Positions 1-6,784 of a DNA stretch of 21,695 bases are shown in pieces; position 1 is the first letter of the stretch, and each line of letters begins with the position of its first letter. The position numbers were made by a program, and so were the translations under genes. Location: NCBI GenBank assembly GCA_018660305.1, contig JABJKO010000078.1:1-21695 (forward strand). Direction: 5' to 3'. The notes under the pieces were generated by a model. It was not told the DNA's origin and did no database searches. It saw only the letters and a list, made by a program, of their open reading frames with translations. The DNA is from Rhodospirillaceae bacterium (lineage in GTDB: Bacteria; Pseudomonadota; Alphaproteobacteria; MPNO01; UBA2964).

Positions 1-207
1 AGCTTCTTCGACATTGGCAGCCATCCGGTTCCCACCGCGACAAACCCGCTCGGCGTGAAGGGCGCGGGGGAGGGCGGCACCGTCGGCGCGCTGGCCTCGG
101 TGATGAATGCGGTCAACGACGCGCTGGCGCCGCTGGGCGTAAAAAATCTCGGCATGCCTGCGACCCCGGAACGGGTGTGGGCCGCCATCCAGTCGGCTCA
201 GGCGTAG
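1..207 (+). CDS. Molybdenum hydroxylase large subunit (CoxL/XdhB-like), C-terminal end only
   Basis: The window opens inside a gene; 68 codons remain before TAG at 205-207. The peptide contains NPLGVKGAGEGGTVGA, the signature C-terminal block of the xanthine oxidase / aerobic CO-dehydrogenase large-subunit family. In that family the Glu of the KGxGE motif (fragment residue 24) is the active-site general base beside the molybdopterin. It is followed by an alanine-rich helix and the ending PATPERVWAAIQ, also typical of the family. The enzyme would hydroxylate a carbon substrate or oxidise CO with a Mo-cytosine dinucleotide cofactor; the substrate cannot be told from this piece. The next gene starts 5 nt after the stop, so the two are probably co-transcribed. 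The family call is confident, the subfamily is not. Confidence 0.85.
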   Translation, partial: SFFDIGSHPVPTATNPLGVKGAGEGGTVGALASVMNAVNDALAPLGVKNLGMPATPERVWAAIQSAQA

Positions 208-212
208 CCGGG

Positions 213-1001
213 ATGGAGGGTACCGTCTCTCTTCAGGCAACCAACGATGCCTATGAAGCTTTCATGGGGCGGTGGAGCCGTCATGTGGCGCCGCAGTTTC
301 TTAATTGGCTTAATCCGGACGAAGGACTGGATTGGCTCGATGTGGGCTGCGGCACGGGCGTGCTGAGCCAGACCATTGTCGAACAATGCGCGCCTGCCCA
401 TGTCACCGGTATTGATCCGCTCGAGAAATACATTGCGTGTGCGCAGGCCTTCAATGAGGTGATTTCCTTCCGGGTCGGCGACATGCAGGATTTACCGTTT
501 GAGGCCGCGGGCTACGACAGCACGGTGTCGGCGCTCTGTATCAAGTTCGTTCCCGACAAGGCCAGGGGCATAGCGGAACTGGCCCGGGTAACAAAGCCCG
601 GCGGCAGCGTCGCGCTTTATGATTGGGACCTCAGCAATGAGGGCAACATGACCCGTCATTTCTGGCAGGCGGTGGCCGGGGCATTACCTGAATTATCCGA
701 GGAGCGGACCCGGCGCCGGACGGCGAAGGCGGCGCCGGAGGAGATGATCGGGTTTTTCGAGGCCGCCGGACTACGGAACGTGGAAACCCGCCTGTTCAGC
801 TTTACCGCGCAATTCGACAACGTCGATGCCTATTGGGCGCCGCTAACCGGCAATGAGCAGAATGTCGGCCGGTTTTGCCGGACATTGACCGCCACCCAGC
901 TTGCCGCCATTCGGGGCCGGCTCGATGACACATTGCCGGTCAGCGCCGATGGCACAATCTCCTACGAGGGTCGCGCCTGGGCGATCCGGGCAAAGGTTTG
1001 A
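213..1001 (+). CDS. Class I SAM-dependent methyltransferase
   Basis: The protein has 262 aa from the ATG at 213. An upstream in-frame GTG at 177 would overlap the preceding gene by about 30 nt and adds a non-family N-terminus, so I prefer ATG 213, 5 nt after the previous stop. Neither start has a clear ribosome site, which suits translational coupling. Motif I is LDVGCGTGV (about residues 42-50), followed by the acidic end of strand 2 in GIDPLEKY (about 70) and motif II/III-like GDMQDLPFE. The post-motif ARVTKPGGSVALYDWD is typical of the Methyltransf_11/UbiE-like group, with acceptor-binding segments towards the C-terminus. The substrate is not identifiable. It lies between a molybdenum hydroxylase and a DUF924 gene, all on one strand. 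Confidence 0.85.
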   Translation: MEGTVSLQATNDAYEAFMGRWSRHVAPQFLNWLNPDEGLDWLDVGCGTGVLSQTIVEQCAPAHVTGIDPLEKYIACAQAFNEVISFRVGDMQDLPFEAAGYDSTVSALCIKFVPDKARGIAELARVTKPGGSVALYDWDLSNEGNMTRHFWQAVAGALPELSEERTRRRTAKAAPEEMIGFFEAAGLRNVETRLFSFTAQFDNVDAYWAPLTGNEQNVGRFCRTLTATQLAAIRGRLDDTLPVSADGTISYEGRAWAIRAKV

Positions 1002-1005
1002 GTAA

Positions 1006-1614
1006 ATGGATCCCATCGCCGAGGACATTCTGACCTTCTGGTTCGAAACCACCGATTTGAGCGCCGACCATGACAAACGTCAGGTGTGGTTCCGCTCCAC
1101 GCCGGAATTCGACGGGCACCTGATTGACAATTACACAGCGATCCATGAACGGGCGGCGGCCGGTGATCTGGATCATCTTATGGAAAGCGCCGAAGACTGC
1201 CTCACCCTGATCATCGCGCTGGACCAGTTTCCCCGGAATATTTTTCGCGGCACGGCCAGGGCGTTTGCGTCTGATCCCAAGGCCCGCGATGTAGCGCGCC
1301 ATGCTCTCGCGTGTGGTTATGACCAGATCTTTTCCAGGTGGCCCAAGACGTTCGCCTATCTGCCGTTCGAGCACAGCGAAGAGCTGGCCGACCAGGAACG
1401 GGCGCTGGAACTCTATATGTCTCTCGACAATGAGGAATCCATGAAATCGGCCATTGGGCATCATGAGGCGATTAAACGGTTCGGCCGTTTTCCCCACCGC
1501 AATGCCGTGGTGGGGCGCCAGAACACACCGGAAGAAGAGGAATACCTCAAGGATCCGCCGCTGTGGGGTAAAACGGCGGCGGAGGTGGAAGAGGCTGAAA
1601 AGAAGAACGCTTAG
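1006..1614 (+). CDS. DUF924 family protein
   Basis: The protein is 202 aa, close to the usual 180-210 aa of DUF924 (COG3803). Family hallmarks are visible: the N-terminal ILTFWFE, WFRSTPEFD, then LTLIIALDQFPRNIFRGTA, YLPFEHSE and a C-terminal RFGRFPHRNAVVGR block. These conserved segments form an all-helical, TPR-like fold in the family; its biochemical role is not established. The start codon follows the methyltransferase stop by 4 nt, with AAAGG about 9 nt upstream, so it is the last gene of the opening plus-strand operon. No signal peptide or membrane segment is seen, so it is cytoplasmic. Confidence 0.88.
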   Translation: MDPIAEDILTFWFETTDLSADHDKRQVWFRSTPEFDGHLIDNYTAIHERAAAGDLDHLMESAEDCLTLIIALDQFPRNIFRGTARAFASDPKARDVARHALACGYDQIFSRWPKTFAYLPFEHSEELADQERALELYMSLDNEESMKSAIGHHEAIKRFGRFPHRNAVVGRQNTPEEEEYLKDPPLWGKTAAEVEEAEKKNA

Positions 1615-1630
1615 AGTTCTATAGGGCTCT
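1613..1630. terminator. Weak hairpin across two convergent stop codons
   Basis: AGAGTTC-TATA-GGGCTCT can form a 7-bp stem, two pairs being G-U, with a 4-nt loop. It spans the junction where the DUF924 gene and the minus-strand gene end. There is no U-tract on either side, so termination is doubtful. Confidence 0.25.
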
Positions 1631-2075
1631 AATCCGCCATCGCCGTTTCTGCGCGTCGGCTGTAGGGATAGCAGACATCCTTGTCCACGGTGATCCCGAA
1701 AAATTTGCCGAGCGCGTCGATCGCGGCCTGGTGCTCGGGAAAGGGGTCGCTATTGCCGTGACCCACGATGATTTTGCGGAAGACTGCCTTTTCCTTACCA
1801 CCCGGCGGCAGCATGGCGGTTGCCAGCCCGTTTCCATCGCCATCGCGCAGGGTCAGAAACACCGGCATATCCTGTCCCACATGGGCCTCGAGCCCGATAT
1901 TCTGTTCGACGAAATGGGTGCCGGTTGGCTTGTAGGTCTGGATGGCGCATTCCCGCGCGCGCCGGAAATGCTTATCGACGCCGTGATCCATCAGGGCAGA
2001 TTCCTGATCGGCCTCAAATTCGGTTTCAATGCGGAACCAGCTTTTTCTGTCCGGCGCGTCGCAGATAAATTGCAT
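1629..2075 (-). CDS. Hypothetical protein, 148 aa
   Basis: I do not recognise the family. The 148-aa product begins MQFICDAPDRKSWFRIETE and has alternating hydrophobic/acidic stretches suggestive of a small alpha/beta protein. Mid-protein segments are QTYKPTGTHFVEQNIG and VFLTLRDGDGNGLATAMLPP. There is no signal peptide, membrane segment or cysteine pair motif; it would be cytoplasmic. GGACG lies 5-9 nt upstream of the ATG on the minus strand. It is monocistronic and convergent with the DUF924 gene, the stop codons being about 14 nt apart. Codon use looks like that of neighbouring genes and the opposite frame (1731-2177 +) has no recognisable domain, so I consider this strand the real one. 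Confidence 0.6.
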   Translation of the reverse strand: MQFICDAPDRKSWFRIETEFEADQESALMDHGVDKHFRRARECAIQTYKPTGTHFVEQNIGLEAHVGQDMPVFLTLRDGDGNGLATAMLPPGGKEKAVFRKIIVGHGNSDPFPEHQAAIDALGKFFGITVDKDVCYPYSRRAETAMAD

Positions 2076-2495
2076 GTTCGTCCGTCCCCACTACAACCGG
2101 AGAAAATAAGCACCTCTATGGTTGAGGAGTGGTTAAGACAGCCGTATTTCGCCAAAAAAAGAGCCGATTTTCAATGACCAGATATTGTGTTTTGCGCGAT
2201 TAAGAAATCTTCTAAGCGCTCGTGGGGCTTGTCTTTTCCAAAACACACAAGCGTGTCACCCCGTGAAAGAGGGGCGTTCTCCGCTTTATTTCCTGTGTCG
2301 GCCCCGAGGCCCGGTTCACCGCAATGGATATGTTCGGCGATGCTCATCCCTTCGCCAATCTGCAGCAGACGCCGGTTAATTACGCCGACGCCGTGACCGC
2401 CTGACACCACAAGGCATTTTGAGTTTGGTCGGCCCCGGGGCATGATTGTTCCGGGGCGGGTTTTATGGGACACCCGCCCGTAGGGAGCAAATGCG
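2076..2495. other. 420-bp divergent intergenic region, no confident gene
   Basis: This separates the minus-strand 148-aa gene from the plus-strand PRMT-like gene and should hold both promoters; I see no clear -35/-10 pair. Two weak coding possibilities exist. One is a minus-strand frame ending at 2171 with an ATG at 2440 (90 aa, about half of its codons ending in G or C, low for this genome). The other is a plus-strand peptide at 2324-2404 starting MDMFGDAHPF and ending NYADAVTA, with about 73 percent G/C at third positions. Just upstream of the PRMT-like gene, CCCCGG (2432-2437) and CCGGGG (2450-2455) can pair around a 12-nt loop. Confidence 0.35.
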
Positions 2496-3731
2496 ATGGC
2501 AGGGAGAGGGGACCAGGAGGCTGGCCACGGAAGCGGGCCGAAGGCGCCCACGGTTCCAGTAACGCCACCGGCCTTGCCGTTGGCGCCGATTGATGGCTAC
2601 ATTTCTCAAATGCGGGAAGAGTTTGGCTCGCTCGCCACGTGTTTGCTGGCCGAGGATGGCGATCCTGACGAGTTTTATCAGGCGGCACTCGATCTCTACG
2701 CCTTGTTTAACGACATTGGTGGGCGGCCGCAGGATATCGTGGGGCCGGAAGCCTTTACCTGGCAGCAGGAGACACGGTTAGCGGCCGGCATGGCGATTAA
2801 TCCGTTCTCCGCGGCAACGTGCTTGCTGGACGATTTGCGGACACGGGCATTTGCCGGCGGTGTTCGCGATGCGATCAAGGCGGCGCAGGAACAGTATCCC
2901 GGGGAGCGCATAGAGGTGCTGTATGCCGGCACCGGTCCGTTCGCCCCCCTGGCTCTGTTGCAAACGCCCTTTTTCGGCTCCGATGAGGTGCGGTTTACGC
3001 TGATCGACATACATCCGGCGGCGCTTGCGTGTCAGGCCCAGATCATTTCCGTATTGGGATTAGAGCCGTACATCGAGGCAACCATCCAGGCTGATGCGAC
3101 GCAATGGCAACCACCGGGCGGGAAGAAATACCATATCGCCGTCGCCGAGGTGATGGAGCGCGGCTTGATCACGGAACCTCAGGTCGCCGTTACCCAGATG
3201 ATTGCCAACCATCTGCGTTCGGACGGCTTTCTGGTGCCCGAGCGGATCGATTTGAGCCTGTGTCTGATGTGCCCGGAAGCAGAACAGGAACGGGCGGAAC
3301 AGAGCAGGGATCGCCTAGGGGAATATTTCGATCTCAGCGGTGATTCAATTACGGACATAACGCCGGTCTTGGGTGATAGCGCGGCGCCGGACAGAATTTT
3401 CATAGATCGCGTGTTTTCGCTGACGAAATCGGTGGCGGCGGATTATGGGATAACGGAAACCGGGACTATTCCGCTGCCGGCGATCCAGCTTCCTGACCCG
3501 TTGCCACCTGGATTAGCCCTGCGCGTCCTGACGGAAATTACAACGTTCGGCAATTTTGCCCTTGGCGATTATGCGAGCGGCTTGACCTTTCCCGAGCCGC
3601 TGGTCGATCCACCGCCCCTGACCCCGGGGGGCTCCTACGCATTGGGCTATGAGACGCTCGGCGTTCCCGGCCTCCGTCTTAGCCAGTCCGAAGTGCCTCG
3701 TTCCAACCAAAGGGACGAAAGGTCAAATTGA
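2496..3731 (+). CDS. PRMT-like SAM-dependent methyltransferase
   Basis: The 411-aa cytoplasmic protein starts at ATG 2496, with GGGAG 8 nt upstream. Motif I is VLYAGTGPFAPL (about residues 141-152), with the strand-2 acidic end in LIDIHP (about 169-174). A region resembling the PRMT double-E loop and following segment reads AVAEVMERGL (E218, E221), then SDGFLVPERIDL (about 242-253). The C-terminal third, with FGNFALGDYASGL and GGSYALGYE, looks like the beta-barrel of arginine methyltransferases. PRMTs transfer methyl groups to protein arginine, but bacterial members of this outline are poorly characterised and the sequence is divergent. The first 30 residues are low-complexity and Pro-rich. 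Its 3' end overlaps the convergent AlkB-like gene by 53 bp. Confidence 0.6.
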   Translation: MAGRGDQEAGHGSGPKAPTVPVTPPALPLAPIDGYISQMREEFGSLATCLLAEDGDPDEFYQAALDLYALFNDIGGRPQDIVGPEAFTWQQETRLAAGMAINPFSAATCLLDDLRTRAFAGGVRDAIKAAQEQYPGERIEVLYAGTGPFAPLALLQTPFFGSDEVRFTLIDIHPAALACQAQIISVLGLEPYIEATIQADATQWQPPGGKKYHIAVAEVMERGLITEPQVAVTQMIANHLRSDGFLVPERIDLSLCLMCPEAEQERAEQSRDRLGEYFDLSGDSITDITPVLGDSAAPDRIFIDRVFSLTKSVAADYGITETGTIPLPAIQLPDPLPPGLALRVLTEITTFGNFALGDYASGLTFPEPLVDPPPLTPGGSYALGYETLGVPGLRLSQSEVPRSNQRDERSN

Positions 3732-4295
3732 TTCGGGGGTTCTTATATTCGTCGTTGTAGGGAAGAGCATGTTGATAATTTTCCTGACATCCTTTTCCCA
3801 TCACCAAAAGGCTCCCCGATTTCAGGTCGAGGCGGTAGATATCGTCTTCGTTCTCAAGGCTACGGAACGCGAATTCCCGTTCCTCCCCAGGCTGATCGAT
3901 GCAATACAGGAGAGATTGCCATAAGCAGGCAGATCCGCATGGTAATCGGCGCCGACGCTTCCATCCTCGTAATAAATGCATCGGCAGACGGGGAGTTCGC
4001 GATGGGTGGTGTCTTCAATTTGAAGCGCGTAAATCCGCAAGCAGGGGCGGAAAAGCGACAATTCCCCCCCCCAGATTTCTTCGGAAAACTCGTCTGTCAA
4101 TTTCTGGTCGACGAACATCATGGCGCCGAAATCCTGCTGGAAGTCTTCTCCGGTCGCGGTTTTGAAAATTCTTGGGCTTAGGGAATAGCCGCTGTGGATG
4201 GAGCGGAACAGCGCGTCGCTGTCCGCTTTTGACATGAAATCCGGATAATAATCCGCCTCGCAGTTAAGCGGCAGTTTGGTTGCGACAAGAGTCAT
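3679..4295 (-). pseudogene. AlkB-type 2-oxoglutarate/Fe(II) dioxygenase, split by a frameshift
   Basis: Two adjacent minus-strand frames together make a complete AlkB-like protein of 205 aa, a normal length. The first frame (start 4295) carries the metal pair in YHADLPAYG (H119, D121) and runs to ASISLG. The second frame resumes EEREFAFRSL and carries the distal His in NYQHALPYN (H176) and the 2-oxoglutarate motif NPRINLTFR (R188, R194). Restoring one G in the GGGG run at 3885-3888 (CCCC on +) joins them exactly. The gene follows the heme-oxygenase-like gene by 18 nt with no clear ribosome site. AlkB enzymes demethylate alkylated nucleic acids or, in some branches, proteins. All catalytic residues are intact, so this may be an assembly or sequencing slip rather than a true pseudogene. 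Confidence 0.8.
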
Positions 4296-4313
4296 GCTGC
4301 GGTCAGGTAGCGC

Positions 4314-5030
4314 TTACGCCGCCGCGGTTTTCTCCCCGATGGCGATGGCGTGCTTGTAGATGTCGTCATACATCAGGTGCTGGATATCGATCATCTGCTG
4401 GACGGTCTTGAGCACCAGCTTGCGGTCGTCCTCGGTCTTGGCGAACTGGTCGAGCAGTTTGAACCCCACGCCGGAATGTTCCTCGTCGGCGCTGTCATGG
4501 ATGACCCAATAGGCGACGGCTTCGTCGCTGAGGTCGAACTGTTCCTGTAATTTGCGGGCGATCTGGATGTAGAGACCGGGGATGGCCGCTTCGCCGGCCA
4601 GCATGTGGGCGGCGACGCCCTCGAGAAAGTTTTTCGAACAGATCAGCGTGAAATAGGCCTGGAACGCGACCACCCCGCCGCAATAGGGCGGATCGTACAT
4701 TTCCTCGGGCTCCAGCCCCATGCCCTTGGCGTAGTTCAGGTAGAGCCGGTGATGCGACACGCCATCGGACATGAGGCGGCCGGTGGCCTCTTCATAGGCC
4801 ACCTCGGCGATCATCTCGCGCCACACGGGATCGGGGCAATTGGTATAGAGATTGCCGTGGTAATTGTGATTGTGCAGCGGAATGCCGCCATGCTGCTGGC
4901 ACACATAGCGGGACTGCTCCCAATTCCATTTGCCTTCGACCATGCCGGTCCATAGCGGATGGCCGTACATGGGCATTTCCTTGTGGATTTCATCGATGCG
5001 GTCGAGCACATCCTGGGTCGTCAGCGCCAT
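4314..5030 (-). CDS. Heme-oxygenase-like (PqqC/TenA-type) iron-containing redox protein
   Basis: The 238-aa protein starts at ATG 5030 with GGAAGGA 4 nt upstream; a longer frame back to 5183 has no such site and a non-family leader. The sequence is all-helical and rich in His and acidic residues, as in PqqC/TenA/HDO proteins (COG5424 type). Candidate metal ligands are E80/E81 (AYEEATGR), H93/H94 (SHHRLY), E147 (AGEAAIPG), H178/D179 and H185 (DSADEEH). Known relatives include cofactorless PqqC and diiron oxygenases such as UndA and BesC. The dense ligands favour a metal enzyme here; the substrate is unknown. It is first in a minus-strand pair with the AlkB-like gene and diverges from the GFA gene. 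Confidence 0.75.
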   Translation of the reverse strand: MALTTQDVLDRIDEIHKEMPMYGHPLWTGMVEGKWNWEQSRYVCQQHGGIPLHNHNYHGNLYTNCPDPVWREMIAEVAYEEATGRLMSDGVSHHRLYLNYAKGMGLEPEEMYDPPYCGGVVAFQAYFTLICSKNFLEGVAAHMLAGEAAIPGLYIQIARKLQEQFDLSDEAVAYWVIHDSADEEHSGVGFKLLDQFAKTEDDRKLVLKTVQQMIDIQHLMYDDIYKHAIAIGEKTAAA

Positions 5031-5167
5031 TCTTCTTCCTTCCAGAGGCCGGTCTTTCGGGAAGTATGAAAGAGAGGGCGGAGTCTGTCCAGTTGGGAGA
5101 CATTTTGTCGCGGAAACCGGCCCGCTAATTGTTCTAAAATGCGGTTGGCAAACAGAGGAGACATCCA

Positions 5168-5587
5168 ATGACATCCTACGCAACCGGCGGCTGTTTATGC
5201 GGCGACGTGCGTTATGAATGCATCGAGGCGCCGCTGATGATGGGAAGCTGTCATTGCCGTGACTGCCAGCTTCATTCAGGAAGTGCCTTTGCCACCCTGA
5301 TGATTTTCAAGAAGGAAAACGTGTCTTTTACGGGAGACTCCCTGGCGCGCTTTACCCATAAAGGCGGTAGCGGCCAATCGGTCGAGCGGGGATTCTGCAA
5401 AAATTGCGGATCGTCCATTTCGGCATTTTACGATGTCACGCCGGATTTCATGGTGGTGATGGCCGGTACGCTGGACGATCCGGCCCTGGTCCAGCCGAAG
5501 TGGAATATCTACACCGCCGGCAAGCAGCCCTGGGTCGAGCTGTCGCCTCACATGCAGTCATTCGAAGGCGGGTACGGGCGGGGGTAA
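5168..5587 (+). CDS. GFA/CENP-V domain zinc-binding protein
   Basis: The 139-aa protein covers one Gfa domain. The zinc-binding cysteines are in the expected order: GGCLCG (C9, C11), CHCRDC (C28, C30, C33) and FCKNCGS (C77, C80). The family is named for glutathione-dependent formaldehyde-activating enzyme, but most members of this size have no proven activity, so only the fold is asserted. AGAGGAGA lies about 7 nt before the ATG, a strong ribosome site. It diverges from the heme-oxygenase-like gene across 137 bp and is followed after 118 bp by the TAXI binding-protein gene. Nothing suggests export. Confidence 0.9.
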   Translation: MTSYATGGCLCGDVRYECIEAPLMMGSCHCRDCQLHSGSAFATLMIFKKENVSFTGDSLARFTHKGGSGQSVERGFCKNCGSSISAFYDVTPDFMVVMAGTLDDPALVQPKWNIYTAGKQPWVELSPHMQSFEGGYGRG

Positions 5588-5648
5588 TAGCGCATCAGTT
5601 CGCGGAAATCCGCCCCATTCTCTCAATCGACTCATGGGGGGTGCTGTG

Positions 5649-5665
5649 ATAGGTACAATGCCTAT
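5649..5665 (+). promoter_or_regulatory. Dyad with a -10-like core upstream of the TAXI gene
   Basis: ATAGG-TACAATG-CCTAT is an inverted repeat whose spacer holds TACAAT (5654-5659), one base from the -10 consensus. It lies about 40 nt before the binding-protein start. No good -35 is seen at 16-18 nt, so an activated promoter or overlapping operator is possible but unproven. Confidence 0.3.
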
Positions 5666-5705
5666 TATCAACAGAAACACGCCTAATATTTTGGGAGAAT
5701 TACCA

Positions 5706-6668
5706 ATGAAGTATATTAATTTTGCGCTGGCGACTGCCGCGGGCGTTGCCTTTGCGTCGGCCGCGTCGGCGCAGACATTTGCGATCGGATCCACCAAGGC
5801 GGGCGCGGTATCGCAGATCACCGCGACCATTTCCAAAGCGGTTTCCGAACATGCCCCCGGTGTCCAGATGCGCAAGCAGACCATGGGCGGCACGCAGCAA
5901 TACATTCCGGTGGTCAACGCCGGCGAGCTGGGCTTCGGTATTTCGAACATTTCTCAGTATTACATGGCGCAGACCGGAACCGGTCTCTCCAAGGGCAAGA
6001 ATTATAAAAATCTACGGCTTATGACCACCATGATGAAATTCATCGTGAGCCCGGTCGTGCCGCTTAAATCGGGTATCACCAAAGTATCGCAGCTAAAAGG
6101 CACGCGCATGCCCACCGGCTTCAAGGGCGCCCCGCTGTTCGTTCACATTTTCGGCGGATCGCTGGCGACCGCAGACTTGACGGTGAAAGACATCGAGTCG
6201 GTGCCCATGGTCGGGCTGGTCCAGCATTGGCGTGCCTTCATGGCCGGCAAAATCGACTGGGCCATCGCGGCCGCTGGGTCCGGTTTCGTGAAGCAGATGA
6301 ACGCCAAGATCACGGGCGGCATTCGCCATATTTCCTTCCCGACAGGGTCAACTTCGCTGAAGAAAATGCAAAAATGGTTCCCGAAATCCGAGTGGGCCAT
6401 CATTCAGCCGGCCAAGGGTCTGACCGGCGTCATCGAGCCGACCAACTTTGTCAGCTATGACTACCTGCTCTGGACTCACAAGGGTTTGTCCAACGATGTT
6501 GCCTACAAGGTTGCCAAGGTCATGCACAAGCAGGCCAAGCAGCTCAAGGAAGGCGGTCCGTTGTGGCGGTCCTATAGGGACAGCAAGCGTATGCAAAAGG
6601 ATCAAGGCTTCGCCTACCATCCTGGTGCGGTGAAGTATTACAAGGAAGCTGGTCTCTGGTCCCGCTAA
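5706..6668 (+). CDS. TAXI-family TRAP transporter solute-binding protein
   Basis: The 320-aa periplasmic protein starts at ATG 5706, with GGGAGA 7 nt upstream; an earlier in-frame start at 5634 would bury the signal peptide. The signal peptide is MKYINFALATAAGVAFASA with cleavage near ASAQ-TF. The mature protein opens FAIGSTKAGAVSQITATIS, then GGTQQYIPVVNAGELGFGI, the usual TAXI layout in which the first lobe contacts ligand. VPMVGLVQHWRAFMAGKIDW follows in the second lobe. TAXI proteins feed TRAP permeases with ligands such as glutamate or other organic acids; the ligand here is unknown. The permease gene follows after 116 bp and a hairpin terminator. Confidence 0.92.
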   Translation: MKYINFALATAAGVAFASAASAQTFAIGSTKAGAVSQITATISKAVSEHAPGVQMRKQTMGGTQQYIPVVNAGELGFGISNISQYYMAQTGTGLSKGKNYKNLRLMTTMMKFIVSPVVPLKSGITKVSQLKGTRMPTGFKGAPLFVHIFGGSLATADLTVKDIESVPMVGLVQHWRAFMAGKIDWAIAAAGSGFVKQMNAKITGGIRHISFPTGSTSLKKMQKWFPKSEWAIIQPAKGLTGVIEPTNFVSYDYLLWTHKGLSNDVAYKVAKVMHKQAKQLKEGGPLWRSYRDSKRMQKDQGFAYHPGAVKYYKEAGLWSR

Positions 6669-6701
6669 GCGATCAGGTCTATGACCTAACTAAATGAGAA
6701 G

Positions 6702-6734
6702 CGCTCGCGTCCCATTGAGGCGCGGGCGTTTTTT
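6702..6734 (+). terminator. Intrinsic terminator between binding-protein and permease genes
   Basis: CGCTCGCG (6702-6709) pairs with CGCGGGCG (6721-6728), giving 8 bp with one G-U pair around an 11-nt loop. TTTTTT follows at 6729-6734. It would let most transcripts stop after the binding-protein gene, with read-through into the permease. A smaller dyad, AGGTC-TAT-GACCT, lies just upstream at 6675-6687. Confidence 0.8.
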
Positions 6735-6784
6735 GTAAATAAGAAATTTGACCAACGATATAAAAATTCAGCGGAGAGTTAGAC

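Noticed and set aside
940..1497. 185-aa minus-strand open frame
   Set aside because: It is antisense to the methyltransferase end and DUF924, which carry family motifs.
2171..2551. 126-aa minus-strand open frame in the 2076-2495 gap
   Set aside because: It overlaps the start of the PRMT-like gene and only about half its codons end in G or C. A shorter start at 2440 is possible but has no good ribosome site.
5031..5183. N-terminal extension of the heme-oxygenase-like protein
   Set aside because: The extra 51 residues lack family character, run over the divergent GFA start, and the ATG at 5030 has a strong GGAAGGA site.
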